A DNA stretch of 64,000 bases from an uncultured Tissierellia bacterium (GTDB lineage: Bacteria; Bacillota; Clostridia; Tissierellales; Tissierellaceae): NCBI GenBank assembly GCA_946402705.1, contig CAMIXG010000002.1, positions 1 through 64,000 on the forward strand, written 5' to 3'. The translations under genes were made by a program, and so were the position numbers. This document shows, piece after piece, positions 15,491-25,308 of the stretch (position 1 is the stretch's first letter; each line of letters begins with the position of its first letter). A model generated the notes under the pieces. The model was not told the origin of the DNA. It did no database searches and worked only from the letters and a program-made list of their open reading frames with translations.

Positions 15491-16060
15491 ATGGAATTAG
15501 GAAAAATTCTACTTAGTACAATACTTGTAAATAACTATATATTTGCAAGATTCTTAGGTATATGTCCATTCTTTGGAGTTTCAAGCAAAATGGAAACATC
15601 TATAGGAATGGGTGCAGCAGTAACATTCGTTGTTACAATATCATCAATAATAACATATTTTATACAAATGCTTTTAGATAAATTTAGCATAGGGTACTTA
15701 CAAACAATAGTGTTTATATTAGTAATAGCAGCACTTGTTCAATTCGTTGAAGTTGCAATGAAGAAAATAAGTCCAACTCTATATAATGCACTTGGAGTTT
15801 ATTTACCACTTATAACTACAAACTGTGTTGTACTAGGAGTAGCTATATTAAATATACAAGAAAAATATACTTTAATACAAACAACAGTTAATGCAATAGG
15901 TGCTTCACTTGGATTCACTTTAGCATTAGTATTAATGGCAGGAATAAGAGAAAAGTTAGTTATCGCAGATGTTCCAGAAGCTTTAGAAGGATTCCCAATA
16001 GCTTTAGTATCAGCAGGGTTAATGTCTATAGCCTTCTTAGGATTCAGTGGACTTATATAG
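15491..16060 (+). CDS. rnfA: Rnf complex subunit RnfA
   Basis: A 189-residue membrane subunit homologous to NqrE. It has NNYIFARFLGICPFFGVS at the first helix and GVYLPLITTNCVVLGVAI in the middle, the two cysteines matching the metal ligands of the family. LGFTLALVLMAGIREKL is also characteristic. It pairs with RnfE. The gene begins 15 bases after rnfE with a GGGGGC-type RBS and is followed 13 bases later by rnfB. Confidence 0.97.
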   Translation: MELGKILLSTILVNNYIFARFLGICPFFGVSSKMETSIGMGAAVTFVVTISSIITYFIQMLLDKFSIGYLQTIVFILVIAALVQFVEVAMKKISPTLYNALGVYLPLITTNCVVLGVAILNIQEKYTLIQTTVNAIGASLGFTLALVLMAGIREKLVIADVPEALEGFPIALVSAGLMSIAFLGFSGLI

Positions 16061-16072
16061 GAGGGGTTTATA

Positions 16073-16981
16073 ATGGAGATGATGTATCCCATAATAGTAC
16101 TAGGAGGATTAGGATTTTTATTCGCAGTACTTTTATCAATAGCAACAGAAGTCTTTGCTGTTGAGGTAGACCCTAAAGAAGAAGCGATATTAGCGGCTCT
16201 ACCTGGCGCAAACTGTGGTGGATGTGGATATCCAGGATGTGGAGGATTAGCAAAAGCTATAGCAGACGGAAAAGCACCAGTTAATGCATGTAGTGTTGGT
16301 GGAGCAGCATCAGCTGAAAAAATAGCAGAAATAATGGGGACTACAGCAGGTTCAACTGATAAACAAGTAGCAGTTGTACTTTGTCAAGGTGATTGTGAAA
16401 AAGCAAAAGATAAATATAAATATCAAGGTTTAAATGATTGTAGAGCGCAAAACGTTGTACAAGGGGGAAGTAAAGCTTGTAATTATGGATGTCTAGGATG
16501 TGGAACATGTAAAGATGTTTGTGCATTCGGAGCTATCGAAATAGTTGATGGAATAGCAGTTATAGACAAGGACAAATGTGTTGCTTGTGGAAAATGTATA
16601 ACAGCTTGTCCTAAAAAGATTATAGAATTAGTACCATATAAAAACGAATACATTGTAAAATGTAGTAGCAAGGATGCAGGTAAAGACGTTAGATCAACTT
16701 GTACAATAGGTTGTATAGGATGTCAAATGTGTGTTAAAGCATGTCCTAAAGAAGCTATTACATTTGAAAATAATCTAGCGAAAATTGATTATAGTAAATG
16801 TATAAACTGTAGTATATGTGCTGGAAAATGTCCAACAAAAGCGATTTTTCCAGGAATGACTAAAAAAGAACAAAAAGAATTAGAAGCTAAAAAAGCTGGT
16901 ATAGTTACAGAAGAAGTAAAAGAAGAAGTAAAAACTGAACCTGCTAAGGCAGAAGCAGTTGAAGAAACAAAAGAAGATTAA
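16073..16981 (+). CDS. rnfB: Rnf complex subunit RnfB (ferredoxin-oxidising)
   Basis: A 302-residue iron-sulfur subunit that exchanges electrons with ferredoxin. One N-terminal membrane helix is followed by the four-Cys motif NCGGCGYPGCGG and then by several ferredoxin-like motifs: CLGCGTCKDVC, CVACGKCITACP, CIGCQMCVKACP and CINCSICAGKCP. The last 40 residues are a Lys/Glu-rich tail (EEVKEEVKTEPAKAEAVEE) of low complexity. AGGAGGGG precedes the ATG. It is the last gene of the operon and a strong terminator follows. Confidence 0.97.
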   Translation: MEMMYPIIVLGGLGFLFAVLLSIATEVFAVEVDPKEEAILAALPGANCGGCGYPGCGGLAKAIADGKAPVNACSVGGAASAEKIAEIMGTTAGSTDKQVAVVLCQGDCEKAKDKYKYQGLNDCRAQNVVQGGSKACNYGCLGCGTCKDVCAFGAIEIVDGIAVIDKDKCVACGKCITACPKKIIELVPYKNEYIVKCSSKDAGKDVRSTCTIGCIGCQMCVKACPKEAITFENNLAKIDYSKCINCSICAGKCPTKAIFPGMTKKEQKELEAKKAGIVTEEVKEEVKTEPAKAEAVEETKED

Positions 16982-17003
16982 TTATAAGATGAAAACTTTA
17001 ATA

Positions 17004-17036
17004 AAAAACATCCTGAAATTTCAGGATGTTTTTTAT
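17004..17036 (+). terminator. Terminator of the rnf operon
   Basis: ACATCCTGAAATTTCAGGATGT is a perfect palindrome flanked by an A-tract and TTTTTT, 27 bases after the rnfB stop. Confidence 0.9.
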
Positions 17037-17301
17037 TTGCCTTATAATATTTTTTCATATATAAATTTTATATTTTAAAATTCTATACAAATAAGTTTTT
17101 GTTTGTATTTTTAAGGAAAAATTAAGAAAGTTTTAAAGTATTATTAGGATATGTATTATAAAGTATAGTGTAAATTTGTTTTATATTTTTTGTAATAAAT
17201 ATTCAAATCCAGTAATTTATTTGCTACTACTAGGCTTGTATTTAAAAAACATCAATGATAAACTATATTTGTGTTTAAAATAGGCATTTGGAGAAGATGA
17301 T
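17037..17301. other. AT-rich intergenic stretch
   Basis: About 265 very AT-rich bases separate the rnf terminator from the next gene. A weak repeat ATACAAA...TTTGTAT (17085-17108) followed by four T could be a second minor terminator. I found no convincing promoter hexamer pair and no small gene, although the operon downstream must be transcribed from somewhere here. Confidence 0.35.
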
Positions 17302-17685
17302 ATGATAACAAAAGGCGACAAAATTTTAATAGGTTTAGTAATAGTAATTAGTATTTTAGCCATGTTTTTTATAAAAAATATGATAAATAATATAGGTGAA
17401 AAATATGTAGTGATAAAAGTTGATGGAGAAGAATATAAAAAAATACAGATTATAGAAGATATGGAGCCAAAAGAAATTGCAGTAAAGACAGATTTCGGAT
17501 ATAATTTAGTAGAGGTAGATTCTGAAGGAGTTAGAGTTGTTGAAGCATCTTGTAAAGATAAATTAGATGTAAAGCAAGGTAAGATAAAATCTATGGGGGA
17601 AATTTTAGTTTGTTTGCCCAATAGACTTACAGTAGAAATAGTAGGAAATAGCACAGACACTGAAGTAGATAGGATAAGTAGATAG
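17302..17685 (+). CDS. NusG domain II-containing membrane-anchored protein
   Basis: A 127-residue protein with one N-terminal membrane helix (ILIGLVIVISILAMFFI) and an outer domain of the NusG_II type (VVIKVDGEEYKKI, YNLVEVDSEGVRVVEASCKDKLDVKQGKI, GEILVCLPNRLTVEI). The pattern ...C.d..Cv..G.i...g..ivClP is typical, with the first Cys pair reduced to one here. The biochemical role is unknown. In many clostridia this gene sits beside the Gx transporter gene and rnf or apbE, as here. The ATG follows GGAGAAGAT. Confidence 0.8.
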   Translation: MITKGDKILIGLVIVISILAMFFIKNMINNIGEKYVVIKVDGEEYKKIQIIEDMEPKEIAVKTDFGYNLVEVDSEGVRVVEASCKDKLDVKQGKIKSMGEILVCLPNRLTVEIVGNSTDTEVDRISR

Positions 17686-17693
17686 GTGAAATT

Positions 17694-18227
17694 ATGAAAA
17701 ATACAAAAAAAAATATCTATTTATCTCTTTTAGTTGCAATTGGTCTTGTACTTTCCATAGTAGAGAGTAGTTTACCATCTTTAGTAGTTTTTATACCTGG
17801 TATGAAACTAGGATTTTCAAATATAGTGATTCTAACTGCCATAGTACTTTTAGGATTTAAAGAATCTATACTAATAGCTATATTGAAAAGCTTACTTTTA
17901 GTAGTAGCAACAGGTAATGTAACATCCATAATGTATGGATTACCAGCAGGTATATTTAGTGCAATAATGATGAATATATTCTATAATAATTTCTCAAAAA
18001 AAATTCCAGTTTTTAGTTTGATAGGAGTAAGTATAATTGGTTCTATAAGCCATAATTTAGCACAGATAACAATGGCTGTGATTATACTTGGAAATGTAAA
18101 TATTTATACATATTTACCGCTTATGAGTATGGTATCATTAGTAACAGGATACTTTGTAGGACTTGTTACCCACTATGTAACTAAAAACTTAGAACAAAAT
18201 ATAGAGATAAATGGTGAAATAAAATGA
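17694..18227 (+). CDS. Gx transporter family protein (Hpre_diP_synt_I)
   Basis: A 177-residue polytopic membrane protein of the family annotated as heptaprenyl diphosphate synthase component I or Gx transporter. Seen are SIVESSLPSLVVFIPGMKLGFSNIVILTAIVLLG, typical of the N-terminus, and NLAQITMAVIILGN. Its shape resembles ECF-type substrate-binding membrane proteins, so transport is more likely than prenyl synthesis. Substrate is unknown. It overlaps maf by four bases (ATGA), implying translational coupling. Confidence 0.82.
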   Translation: MKNTKKNIYLSLLVAIGLVLSIVESSLPSLVVFIPGMKLGFSNIVILTAIVLLGFKESILIAILKSLLLVVATGNVTSIMYGLPAGIFSAIMMNIFYNNFSKKIPVFSLIGVSIIGSISHNLAQITMAVIILGNVNIYTYLPLMSMVSLVTGYFVGLVTHYVTKNLEQNIEINGEIK

Positions 18228-18808
18228 AATACAAAATTATATTAGCCTCAAATTCTCCAAGGAGAAGAGAGATTTGTGAGAGGTATGGATTAAATCCAGA
18301 AATAGTAATACCTAAAATTGAAGAAAAAACTAGAAGTATAGAGAAACCTTATGAAACAGTAATGGCTTTAGCTTTTGAAAAAGCAAATTCTATAGCAAGT
18401 AATTTAACTGAGAATGAAATAGTTATAGCAGCAGACACGATTGTATATCATAATGGAGAAAAATTAGGTAAGCCATCTACAAAAGAACAGGCACATAAGA
18501 TGCTAAAATCTTTAAGTGATAGCTATCATAGTGCAATAACTGGAATTAGTATAATACAAGGTAATACAAATTTAAAAATTATAGATTATGTTGAAACAAA
18601 AGTAAAATTCAAAAAATTGACAGATGAGATTATAGACAGATATATAGAAACGAACGAACCAATGGATAAAGCAGGAGCTTACGGTATACAGGGATGGGGT
18701 CAACTATTAGTTGAGAAAATCGATGGCTCATATTTAAATATTGTGGGATTACCAATAGAGAAAATATCAGATTTATTAAGGGCATTTTTTAACATAGAGT
18801 TAATGTAA
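18224..18808 (+). CDS. maf: Maf-family nucleotide pyrophosphatase
   Basis: A 194-residue cytosolic house-cleaning enzyme that hydrolyses non-canonical or certain pyrimidine nucleoside triphosphates. The N-terminal ASNSPRRREI, the central AADTIVYHNGEKLGKP and DKAGAYGIQGWG mark the family. The start overlaps the preceding gene by four bases. The order maf-radC-mreBCD is conserved among Firmicutes. The length is normal. Confidence 0.95.
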   Translation: MKYKIILASNSPRRREICERYGLNPEIVIPKIEEKTRSIEKPYETVMALAFEKANSIASNLTENEIVIAADTIVYHNGEKLGKPSTKEQAHKMLKSLSDSYHSAITGISIIQGNTNLKIIDYVETKVKFKKLTDEIIDRYIETNEPMDKAGAYGIQGWGQLLVEKIDGSYLNIVGLPIEKISDLLRAFFNIELM

Positions 18809-18821
18809 AGGAGTGTTTGCT

Positions 18822-19526
18822 TTGGAGATTAAAGTGTTGGAGAATAACTACACTATAAAAGACCTTCCAGAGACAGAAAGACCTAGAGAAAAGCTTTTAA
18901 AATATGGAACTGAATATTTATCAAATGAAGAATTAGTAGGACTTATAATAAGAACTGGTAATAGACAAGATACAGCAGTAGAGTTAGGAAGAAAAATTTT
19001 ATCTTTGGATTCTGAGGGGATTAGGTTTTTAACAGATGTAACTGTGGAAGAACTAAAAAAGGTAAAAGGTGTTGGCGATACCAAGGCATCACAAATCTTG
19101 GCAGCTATAGAACTGGGACGCAGGCTTAATTATAGCGAAAATCTTAGTAAGATTAGAATAAATAGTCCAAGTAGTATTGCAAATACTTTTATGACAGAGA
19201 TGAAATTTTTACAGAAAGAACATTTTAGAGTGATGTTATTAGATACTAAAAATCAAATAATATCAGTTGAAGAAATTTCTATTGGAACTTTAAATGCATC
19301 CATAGTTCATCCAAGGGATGTTTATAAAATTGCAATAAAGAAAAATGCTAACTCAATAGTCCTAATGCATAATCATCCCAGTGGAGACCCAACTCCTAGT
19401 AGGGAAGACATAAATGTAACAAAGAGACTAGATGAAGTTGGTAAAATAATGGGGATAAAAGTATTAGATCATATAATAATAGGGGACAATAGATATATTA
19501 GTTTTAAAGAAGAGAAAATAATTTGA
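18822..19526 (+). CDS. radC: RadC family protein (JAB/MPN domain)
   Basis: A 234-residue protein with an N-terminal helix-hairpin-helix region (ELKKVKGVGDTKASQILAAIELGRR) and a C-terminal JAMM metal site (HNHPSGDPTPSREDINVTKRL). The cellular role of RadC remains unclear in spite of its name. I chose TTG at 18822 because AAAGGAG lies eight bases before it; the tracked GTG at 18813 overlaps that RBS. It sits between maf and mreB as in most Firmicutes. Confidence 0.94.
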   Translation: MEIKVLENNYTIKDLPETERPREKLLKYGTEYLSNEELVGLIIRTGNRQDTAVELGRKILSLDSEGIRFLTDVTVEELKKVKGVGDTKASQILAAIELGRRLNYSENLSKIRINSPSSIANTFMTEMKFLQKEHFRVMLLDTKNQIISVEEISIGTLNASIVHPRDVYKIAIKKNANSIVLMHNHPSGDPTPSREDINVTKRLDEVGKIMGIKVLDHIIIGDNRYISFKEEKII

Positions 19527-19547
19527 CTCGAAGGGGAGGATTACTTA

Positions 19548-20573
19548 ATGTCATTTTTCAATGGATTTGTAAAAAACATGGGAATAGATTTAGGTACAGC
19601 AAATACACTAGTGTATATAGATGGTCAAGGCATAATAGCTAGAGAACCTTCTGTAGTGGCTAAGGATACAAGAACAGGAAATATACTTGCTGTAGGAGAA
19701 GAAGCAAAAAAAATGATTGGTAGAACACCAGGAAACATAATAGCTATAAGACCATTAAAGGATGGAGTAATAGCAGACTTTATAGTAACTAAAGACATGC
19801 TTAAGTACTTTATAGGAAAAGCAGTTAAAGGTAAGACATTTTTTCAACCAAGAGTTGTTGTGTGTGTGCCATCAGGAGTTACAGAAGTTGAAAAAAGAGC
19901 TGTAGAAGAAGCAGCTATACATGGAGGGGCTAGAGAAGCCTTTTTAATAGAAGAACCAATGGCGGCAGCTATAGGCGCAGGGCTTCCAGTCCAAGAGGCA
20001 ACAGGAAGTATGATAGTTGATATAGGAGGAGGTACTACAGAAGTTGCAGTAGTGTCTTTAGGTGGAATTGTAACATCTCTATCAATAAGAATAGGTGGAG
20101 ATGAATTAGATGAATCAATAGTTAGATTTATAAAACAAAAATATAGCCTACTAATTGGTGAAAGAACAGCGGAAGAAGTAAAAATGGAAGTAGGAAATGT
20201 ATTTGAATCAAGTGAAAAAAATCAAATGGAAATAAGGGGTAGAGATTTAGTAACTGGACTTCCTAAAACTATGATTATAACATCAGATGAAATTTTTGAA
20301 GCCTTAAAAGAGCCAGTAAGTGGAATAGTTAATGCTATAAAATCTACACTTGAAAAAACTCCACCAGAGCTTGCATCTGACATTATGGAACATGGAATAA
20401 TGTTAACAGGTGGTGGTGCTTTATTAAATGGTATAGACAGTTTAATCAAAAAAGAAACTGGTATAGCTACAAATATAGCAGAAGAACCATTAGATTGTGT
20501 AGCCATAGGAACTGGTAAGGCTTTAGACAATATAGAGATACTGAAAAAAACTTATACTAGAAATGCAAGATAA
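19548..20573 (+). CDS. mreB: Rod shape-determining protein MreB
   Basis: A 341-residue bacterial actin that positions the wall elongation machinery. It carries the phosphate loops [19 protein letters not shown] and [20 protein letters not shown], and the adenosine motif [22 protein letters not shown] precedes the ATG. It is first in an mreBCD-pbp-min block, which shows that the organism builds side wall as a rod. Confidence 0.97.
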   Translation: MSFFNGFVKNMGIDLGTANTLVYIDGQGIIAREPSVVAKDTRTGNILAVGEEAKKMIGRTPGNIIAIRPLKDGVIADFIVTKDMLKYFIGKAVKGKTFFQPRVVVCVPSGVTEVEKRAVEEAAIHGGAREAFLIEEPMAAAIGAGLPVQEATGSMIVDIGGGTTEVAVVSLGGIVTSLSIRIGGDELDESIVRFIKQKYSLLIGERTAEEVKMEVGNVFESSEKNQMEIRGRDLVTGLPKTMIITSDEIFEALKEPVSGIVNAIKSTLEKTPPELASDIMEHGIMLTGGGALLNGIDSLIKKETGIATNIAEEPLDCVAIGTGKALDNIEILKKTYTRNAR

Positions 20574-20585
20574 AGTGGTGATAGT

Positions 20586-21422
20586 ATGTATTTTTTAAAG
20601 AAAAATAAAGAAAGGATAATAATTATTTCGGTAGTTATTATCCTAATTTCTATAATATCAAGAACTAATGTTGCCAGAAGTAGCATTAGTAAAATAGAGA
20701 AGATTACAGGAAATGTATTGTCTCCAGTATTTGGTGTTGCCAATAAAGGCAGTCAAAAAGTATCTGGAGGTTTTAAGGATATTAAAAATATCTTTACTTT
20801 AAAACAAAGAAATGAAGAACTAGAGAAAAAAGTTGCAAAATTAGAAGATGAAAATAGAAAATATGAAACTACTATTAGTCAAACAGAATATCTTAGAAAT
20901 GAATATGAACTATCAAAATCGACTCAGTATAACCTTATAAAGTCTGATGTAATCGGAAGGGAAGATGGAAACTGGTTTAGTAGGTTTATGATAGATAAGG
21001 GAACTAAGGATGGTGTTAAAACTGGAGATATAGTAGTTAGGGCAGTGGAGATAGAGCAGGGAGTAGTTATAGAAGGACTAGTTGGAAGAATAATAGATGT
21101 TGGAGATAACTGGGCTAAGGTTGTAACTATAATAGATGAACTTAGTAATATTTCTTTTAATGTTATAAGAACTCAGGATAGTGGTATAGTTTCTGGAGAT
21201 TTAGAAAAGGAACTAGTAGGATATGTTTTCGATGATAAGGCAGATGTGGTAAAGGGAGACAGATTATACACATCAGGACTGGGTGGAAAATTTAAAAAAG
21301 GTTTATACATAGGTGATATAGAAGAAGTTGTAAATGATAATGAAGATATGGTTAAGAGCATCAAGGTTAAACCAGCTATCGATTTCAAAAAAATCTATAC
21401 AGTTTATGTATTATCAGAATAG
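20586..21422 (+). CDS. mreC: Rod shape-determining protein MreC
   Basis: A 278-residue bitopic protein. One membrane helix lies at residues 10-25 (IIIISVVIILISIIS). A coiled coil follows (LKQRNEELEKKVAKLEDENRKYE), and then the outer beta-barrel domain (SDVIGREDGNWFSRFMIDKGTKDGVKTGDIVV). It links MreB filaments to the outer wall synthases. It starts 12 bases after mreB with GGTGAT as a weak RBS and is followed by mreD. Confidence 0.95.
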   Translation: MYFLKKNKERIIIISVVIILISIISRTNVARSSISKIEKITGNVLSPVFGVANKGSQKVSGGFKDIKNIFTLKQRNEELEKKVAKLEDENRKYETTISQTEYLRNEYELSKSTQYNLIKSDVIGREDGNWFSRFMIDKGTKDGVKTGDIVVRAVEIEQGVVIEGLVGRIIDVGDNWAKVVTIIDELSNISFNVIRTQDSGIVSGDLEKELVGYVFDDKADVVKGDRLYTSGLGGKFKKGLYIGDIEEVVNDNEDMVKSIKVKPAIDFKKIYTVYVLSE

Positions 21423-21434
21423 AAGAGGTAGATT

Positions 21435-21935
21435 ATGAAGTTTTTAATTTTATTTTTAGTGGCTCTAGTAAGTACCATACTACAGGGAACAGTTGCACCC
21501 TACATAAGCATAATGGGAGTAAAGTGCAATTTGATTTTAGCAGTAGTTGTTTCAATTGCTTTAGTAAATAGAAAGCCTTATGGAAGTGTTATGGGACTTA
21601 TTATGGGACTTATTCAAGATGTTTTATTTAGTCCAATAATAGGAATAAATGCCCTTATATATTTTGTGATTGGATATGTATTGGAAAATATAGAGATGCA
21701 TTATAGCAGAGATGATATATATATGCCAGTGTTTATAATGGCCTTAAGTACTTTAGGATATAACTTATTGTACTTTATTTTAATGTTTTTTTCTGCCTAT
21801 GATATATCCCTATTATTTTTCATTAAATATAAACTTATAATAGAACTGATATATAATACACTATTGATAATATTATCTTATAAGGTGATATCTAGTATAT
21901 TTGTAGCACCAGACATAAGATTTTATAGAGAATAA
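21435..21935 (+). CDS. mreD: Rod shape-determining protein MreD
   Basis: A 166-residue hydrophobic protein with about five membrane helices. VSTILQGTVAPYISIMGVKCNLILAVVVSIAL and GSVMGLIMGLIQDVLFSPIIGINALIYFVIGYVLE are typical of MreD. It completes the mreBCD set and is followed 11 bases later by the class B PBP. Confidence 0.94.
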   Translation: MKFLILFLVALVSTILQGTVAPYISIMGVKCNLILAVVVSIALVNRKPYGSVMGLIMGLIQDVLFSPIIGINALIYFVIGYVLENIEMHYSRDDIYMPVFIMALSTLGYNLLYFILMFFSAYDISLLFFIKYKLIIELIYNTLLIILSYKVISSIFVAPDIRFYRE

Positions 21936-21946
21936 GAGGTGAGAAA

Positions 21947-24900
21947 TTGAACTTTAAAGGAAGGTTTGGAGATAGATATAATATTTTGATAATGGTATTG
22001 AGTGTTTTAATGCTAGTCTTGGTAGTCAAACTTGCTATATTAACTATAGCAGAAGGAGATTACTATAGAGATATGGCAGACAATAAAAGACTAAAAGAGA
22101 TACCAATAACTGCTCCAAGAGGAGAAATTAGAGATAGAAATGGTAAATTAATAGCTGGAAATAAGCCTAGTTTTACAGTTCAATTATTCAAGGATGAACT
22201 GGATAACTTGGATAAGGAAAATAGGAATAAAAGTGTTTTAAACCTATCTAGAGTTTTAGGTAATGACGGTGTAACTTATCTTGATGAATTCCCAATAGAA
22301 TTAAATGTCTTTAAATATAAAACAAATGAAGATTACCTATCAGAAGAGTTAAAGCCAAAAGAAAAGGTACTACAAATCATAAAAGATAATAATTTAATAG
22401 GTGAACTTTTAGACTTAAAATACAATGAAAAAGAGTATCCAGAACATGTGGACTTTGTAGTTGCAGAATATATGATGCAGGCTCTTAGAACCAAGGGAAT
22501 AGAAATACCTATAGAAGTTGATCGAAGTGGAGAAAATGTGATTTTATACTATAGGGATGACAAAGATATCAGCACTTGGAAAAAAGAGTATGGCATAAAT
22601 GAAAGTGTAGGAGCCAAGGAAGCTTTACTACAACTTATAAATGGTAACAGTGGGATTATGAGAGAGGTTGTTAATCACTCCATGTCTAGAAAGATAGTTT
22701 ATGACAGATTAACAGCTAAAGGACTTATACCAAATGTAAAACTTGAAGAATATTCTTTAACTTATGATGAAGAATATGAAAATCAAAAACGAGAATTGAT
22801 GAAAAAATTTGATTATGTAACTTTTGATACAAGTGGAGAAGAAGATTTTTTAAGGATCTTTAAACAAATTTCTCTAAATAATTTTATTGTATCAACTGCC
22901 AAGAAAAAAAACTTTAGTGGAAGTGAAGGGCTATATGCACCAGTTGAAGATTTACTTAAAATGCTTAAAGAGGAAGATCGGGATTTAAGATTTAAGGTTA
23001 AAATAAATGAAGCTACTGAGACTGCAGAGATAGAATATCTTGGAAAAGATAAGATGGGGAAAAATTCTGTAGTGGAATTTATTATAAAAAAATCAGAGGA
23101 ATTAGATGTTTTAGATGATTTCTTAAAAGCAGATGAAATAAGAGGACTAGCTCAATCACAATTATTAAAGGATGGAATTAATACTAAAATATCTGTAAGT
23201 GATGGTTATGAATACACTTTCTTAAGGGATAAGGAGTCTATTTATAACAAGTCTAATAAAATTGAAAAAGATGCCAGTGCAAAAGAAGCCTTTGATAAAC
23301 TTAGGGAAAAACAAGAAATAAGCCCAACTTTATCAAAATATGAAGCTAGGTCTATCTTGGTGATTAATAGCGCCCTATCTCATCAAAGTCATAAGGCCTA
23401 TGCACCAATTAATATAGCCTATGGATTAAAGGATATGACAGTTGCTAAGATAGAAGAGGGACTTGCTGATGTAAGTGGAGTTGATATATCAATAGAACCT
23501 GTTAGATATTATCCAAATGGAGAAACTGCTGCACATATATTAGGATATCTTGGAAGGATAAGTCAAAAATCTGAAATTGAAGAGTATGTTGACGAAAAGG
23601 GATATTCTCCAAATGATATAATTGGTAAAACTGGTATAGAACAAAGTTTTGAGGATAATCTAAGAGGTAAAAATGGATTTAAGAGGGTAGAAGTAGATGT
23701 TTTTGGAAATACTACCAAGGTTATAGAAGAGAAAAAACCTATACCTGGCGATAATATCTATTTATCCATAGACTTAGATGTTCAAAAAGAAGCTGAAAGA
23801 GCCTTAGAACAAAGTTTAGTAGGAATAAGATCAGGAGGATCCTATAAGAGTAAGTGGGGTAACTATGCATTTGCAACAAATGGTGGTAGAGCTTATAGAA
23901 ATGCAACATCGGGCTCTACTGTAGCAGTAAATGTAAACAATGGAGATGTAATAGCAATGGCCAGTTATCCAGCCTATGACCCAAATCTTTTCTCAACGGG
24001 TATATCTTCAGGAGATTGGGAAAGTTTATTTCCTGAAAATGAGGAAGATCAGTTGGCACCAAGGCCACTTTATAATATAGCTACACAAACAGCAGTTCAG
24101 CCAGGATCAGTATTTAAGATGGTAACAGCACTTGCAGGGCTTGAGCAAGGTCTTAGTCCTAAGAGAACCATTAGAGATATGGGCTATGTAAGTGTAGGTA
24201 ATGATGAGTTTAGTTGTTACCTTAGAAAAAAAGGTGGAAGTCATGGAGCTGTAGATGTTGAAAAAGCTTTAGAAGTTTCATGTAACTACTATTTTTATTC
24301 TTTGGCCCTAGGTATGAATCAAAAAACTGGAGAAAACCTAGGTATAAAGGTTACAATTGATGATATAATAAATATGGTAGAGCAACTTGGTATGAATGAT
24401 AAGACTGGTATAGAAATAAAGATACCATCTGAAGTTTCAGGAGGAGCACCAAATCCTAAGGTAAAAGAAGATGGAATGAAAAATATGCTTAGGAATTTCC
24501 TTAGAAAAAATATGAGAAGTTATGTTGCAGAAGATGCTAAAATTAGTGACCAAGAGTTGGAAAATATAATTGAAGAAGTAGTTAGTTGGACAGATATCCA
24601 GCCAGTTTTAACTAAGAGGGATGTTGTTCTTAGACTTAGGGAATATGGAATAAATTCTGAGAGAATACTCCCAGGTAATAAGGAAGACCTTGCAGATAGT
24701 ATAAAATATAACTACTTAAACCAAGCAAGATGGACTATGGCAGATACAATAAATGTAACCATAGGACAAGGACATAATGCCTATACACCAATTCAGATGG
24801 CAAATTATATAGCATCAATAACAAATGGTGGTTATAACAATAAATTGACTTTGATAAATAATATTAAGGATTATAACAATTCTAAAATAGTATATGAACC

Positions 24901-25288
24901 AAAAAGAGAATCTGTAAAACTAGATTTGAATAATCCTGAAAACTTAGAGAGTCTAAAAAGAGGTATGCTTAGAGTTTCTAAAACAGGTACTGGTAGAAGA
25001 ACTTTTGCAGGAGTTCCAGTAAATATAGGTAGTAAGACTGGTACTGCTGAAAAAGATGGAAAGATACCAGGAACAAATGAAAAATATGATAACTTTGGTT
25101 GGTTTGTAGCGTTTGGACCATACGAAAAACCAGAAATAGCAGTAGCTAGTATAATATTTCAAGGTGGTAGTGGAGGTAATGCTGGGCCAATGACAAGAGA
25201 TTTAATAGCTGAGTATTTAGGCTTAAATTCGGAAGCAAAGATTCAAGAAGAAGAGCAGTTACCTTTCAAAAATAAATTAACTCAATAA
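21947..25288 (+). CDS. mrdA: Penicillin-binding protein 2 (MrdA-type transpeptidase), oversized
   Basis: A 1113-residue class B PBP for side-wall cross-linking, starting at TTG after GAGGTGAG. An N-terminal membrane helix is followed by ITAPRGEIRDRNGKLIAGNKP, the dimerisation entry motif. Ser721 in PGSVFKM is the SxxK nucleophile, SCNYYF the SxN motif and SKTGTAEKDG the KTG motif (Lys1030). Usual length is about 600-700. The excess lies in a long insert of roughly 300 residues within the N-terminal domain (about 100-480) and an insert of about 100 residues between SxN and KTG. The place after mreBCD supports the MrdA assignment. Confidence 0.94.
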   Translation: MNFKGRFGDRYNILIMVLSVLMLVLVVKLAILTIAEGDYYRDMADNKRLKEIPITAPRGEIRDRNGKLIAGNKPSFTVQLFKDELDNLDKENRNKSVLNLSRVLGNDGVTYLDEFPIELNVFKYKTNEDYLSEELKPKEKVLQIIKDNNLIGELLDLKYNEKEYPEHVDFVVAEYMMQALRTKGIEIPIEVDRSGENVILYYRDDKDISTWKKEYGINESVGAKEALLQLINGNSGIMREVVNHSMSRKIVYDRLTAKGLIPNVKLEEYSLTYDEEYENQKRELMKKFDYVTFDTSGEEDFLRIFKQISLNNFIVSTAKKKNFSGSEGLYAPVEDLLKMLKEEDRDLRFKVKINEATETAEIEYLGKDKMGKNSVVEFIIKKSEELDVLDDFLKADEIRGLAQSQLLKDGINTKISVSDGYEYTFLRDKESIYNKSNKIEKDASAKEAFDKLREKQEISPTLSKYEARSILVINSALSHQSHKAYAPINIAYGLKDMTVAKIEEGLADVSGVDISIEPVRYYPNGETAAHILGYLGRISQKSEIEEYVDEKGYSPNDIIGKTGIEQSFEDNLRGKNGFKRVEVDVFGNTTKVIEEKKPIPGDNIYLSIDLDVQKEAERALEQSLVGIRSGGSYKSKWGNYAFATNGGRAYRNATSGSTVAVNVNNGDVIAMASYPAYDPNLFSTGISSGDWESLFPENEEDQLAPRPLYNIATQTAVQPGSVFKMVTALAGLEQGLSPKRTIRDMGYVSVGNDEFSCYLRKKGGSHGAVDVEKALEVSCNYYFYSLALGMNQKTGENLGIKVTIDDIINMVEQLGMNDKTGIEIKIPSEVSGGAPNPKVKEDGMKNMLRNFLRKNMRSYVAEDAKISDQELENIIEEVVSWTDIQPVLTKRDVVLRLREYGINSERILPGNKEDLADSIKYNYLNQARWTMADTINVTIGQGHNAYTPIQMANYIASITNGGYNNKLTLINNIKDYNNSKIVYEPKRESVKLDLNNPENLESLKRGMLRVSKTGTGRRTFAGVPVNIGSKTGTAEKDGKIPGTNEKYDNFGWFVAFGPYEKPEIAVASIIFQGGSGGNAGPMTRDLIAEYLGLNSEAKIQEEEQLPFKNKLTQ

Positions 25289-25308
25289 ATATGAAAGGGA
25301 GAAACAAT

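Noticed and set aside
17217-17660. Minus-strand frame of 147 residues over the NusG domain II gene
   Set aside because: The plus-strand gene has an RBS, anchor helix and family motifs; the minus frame has none.
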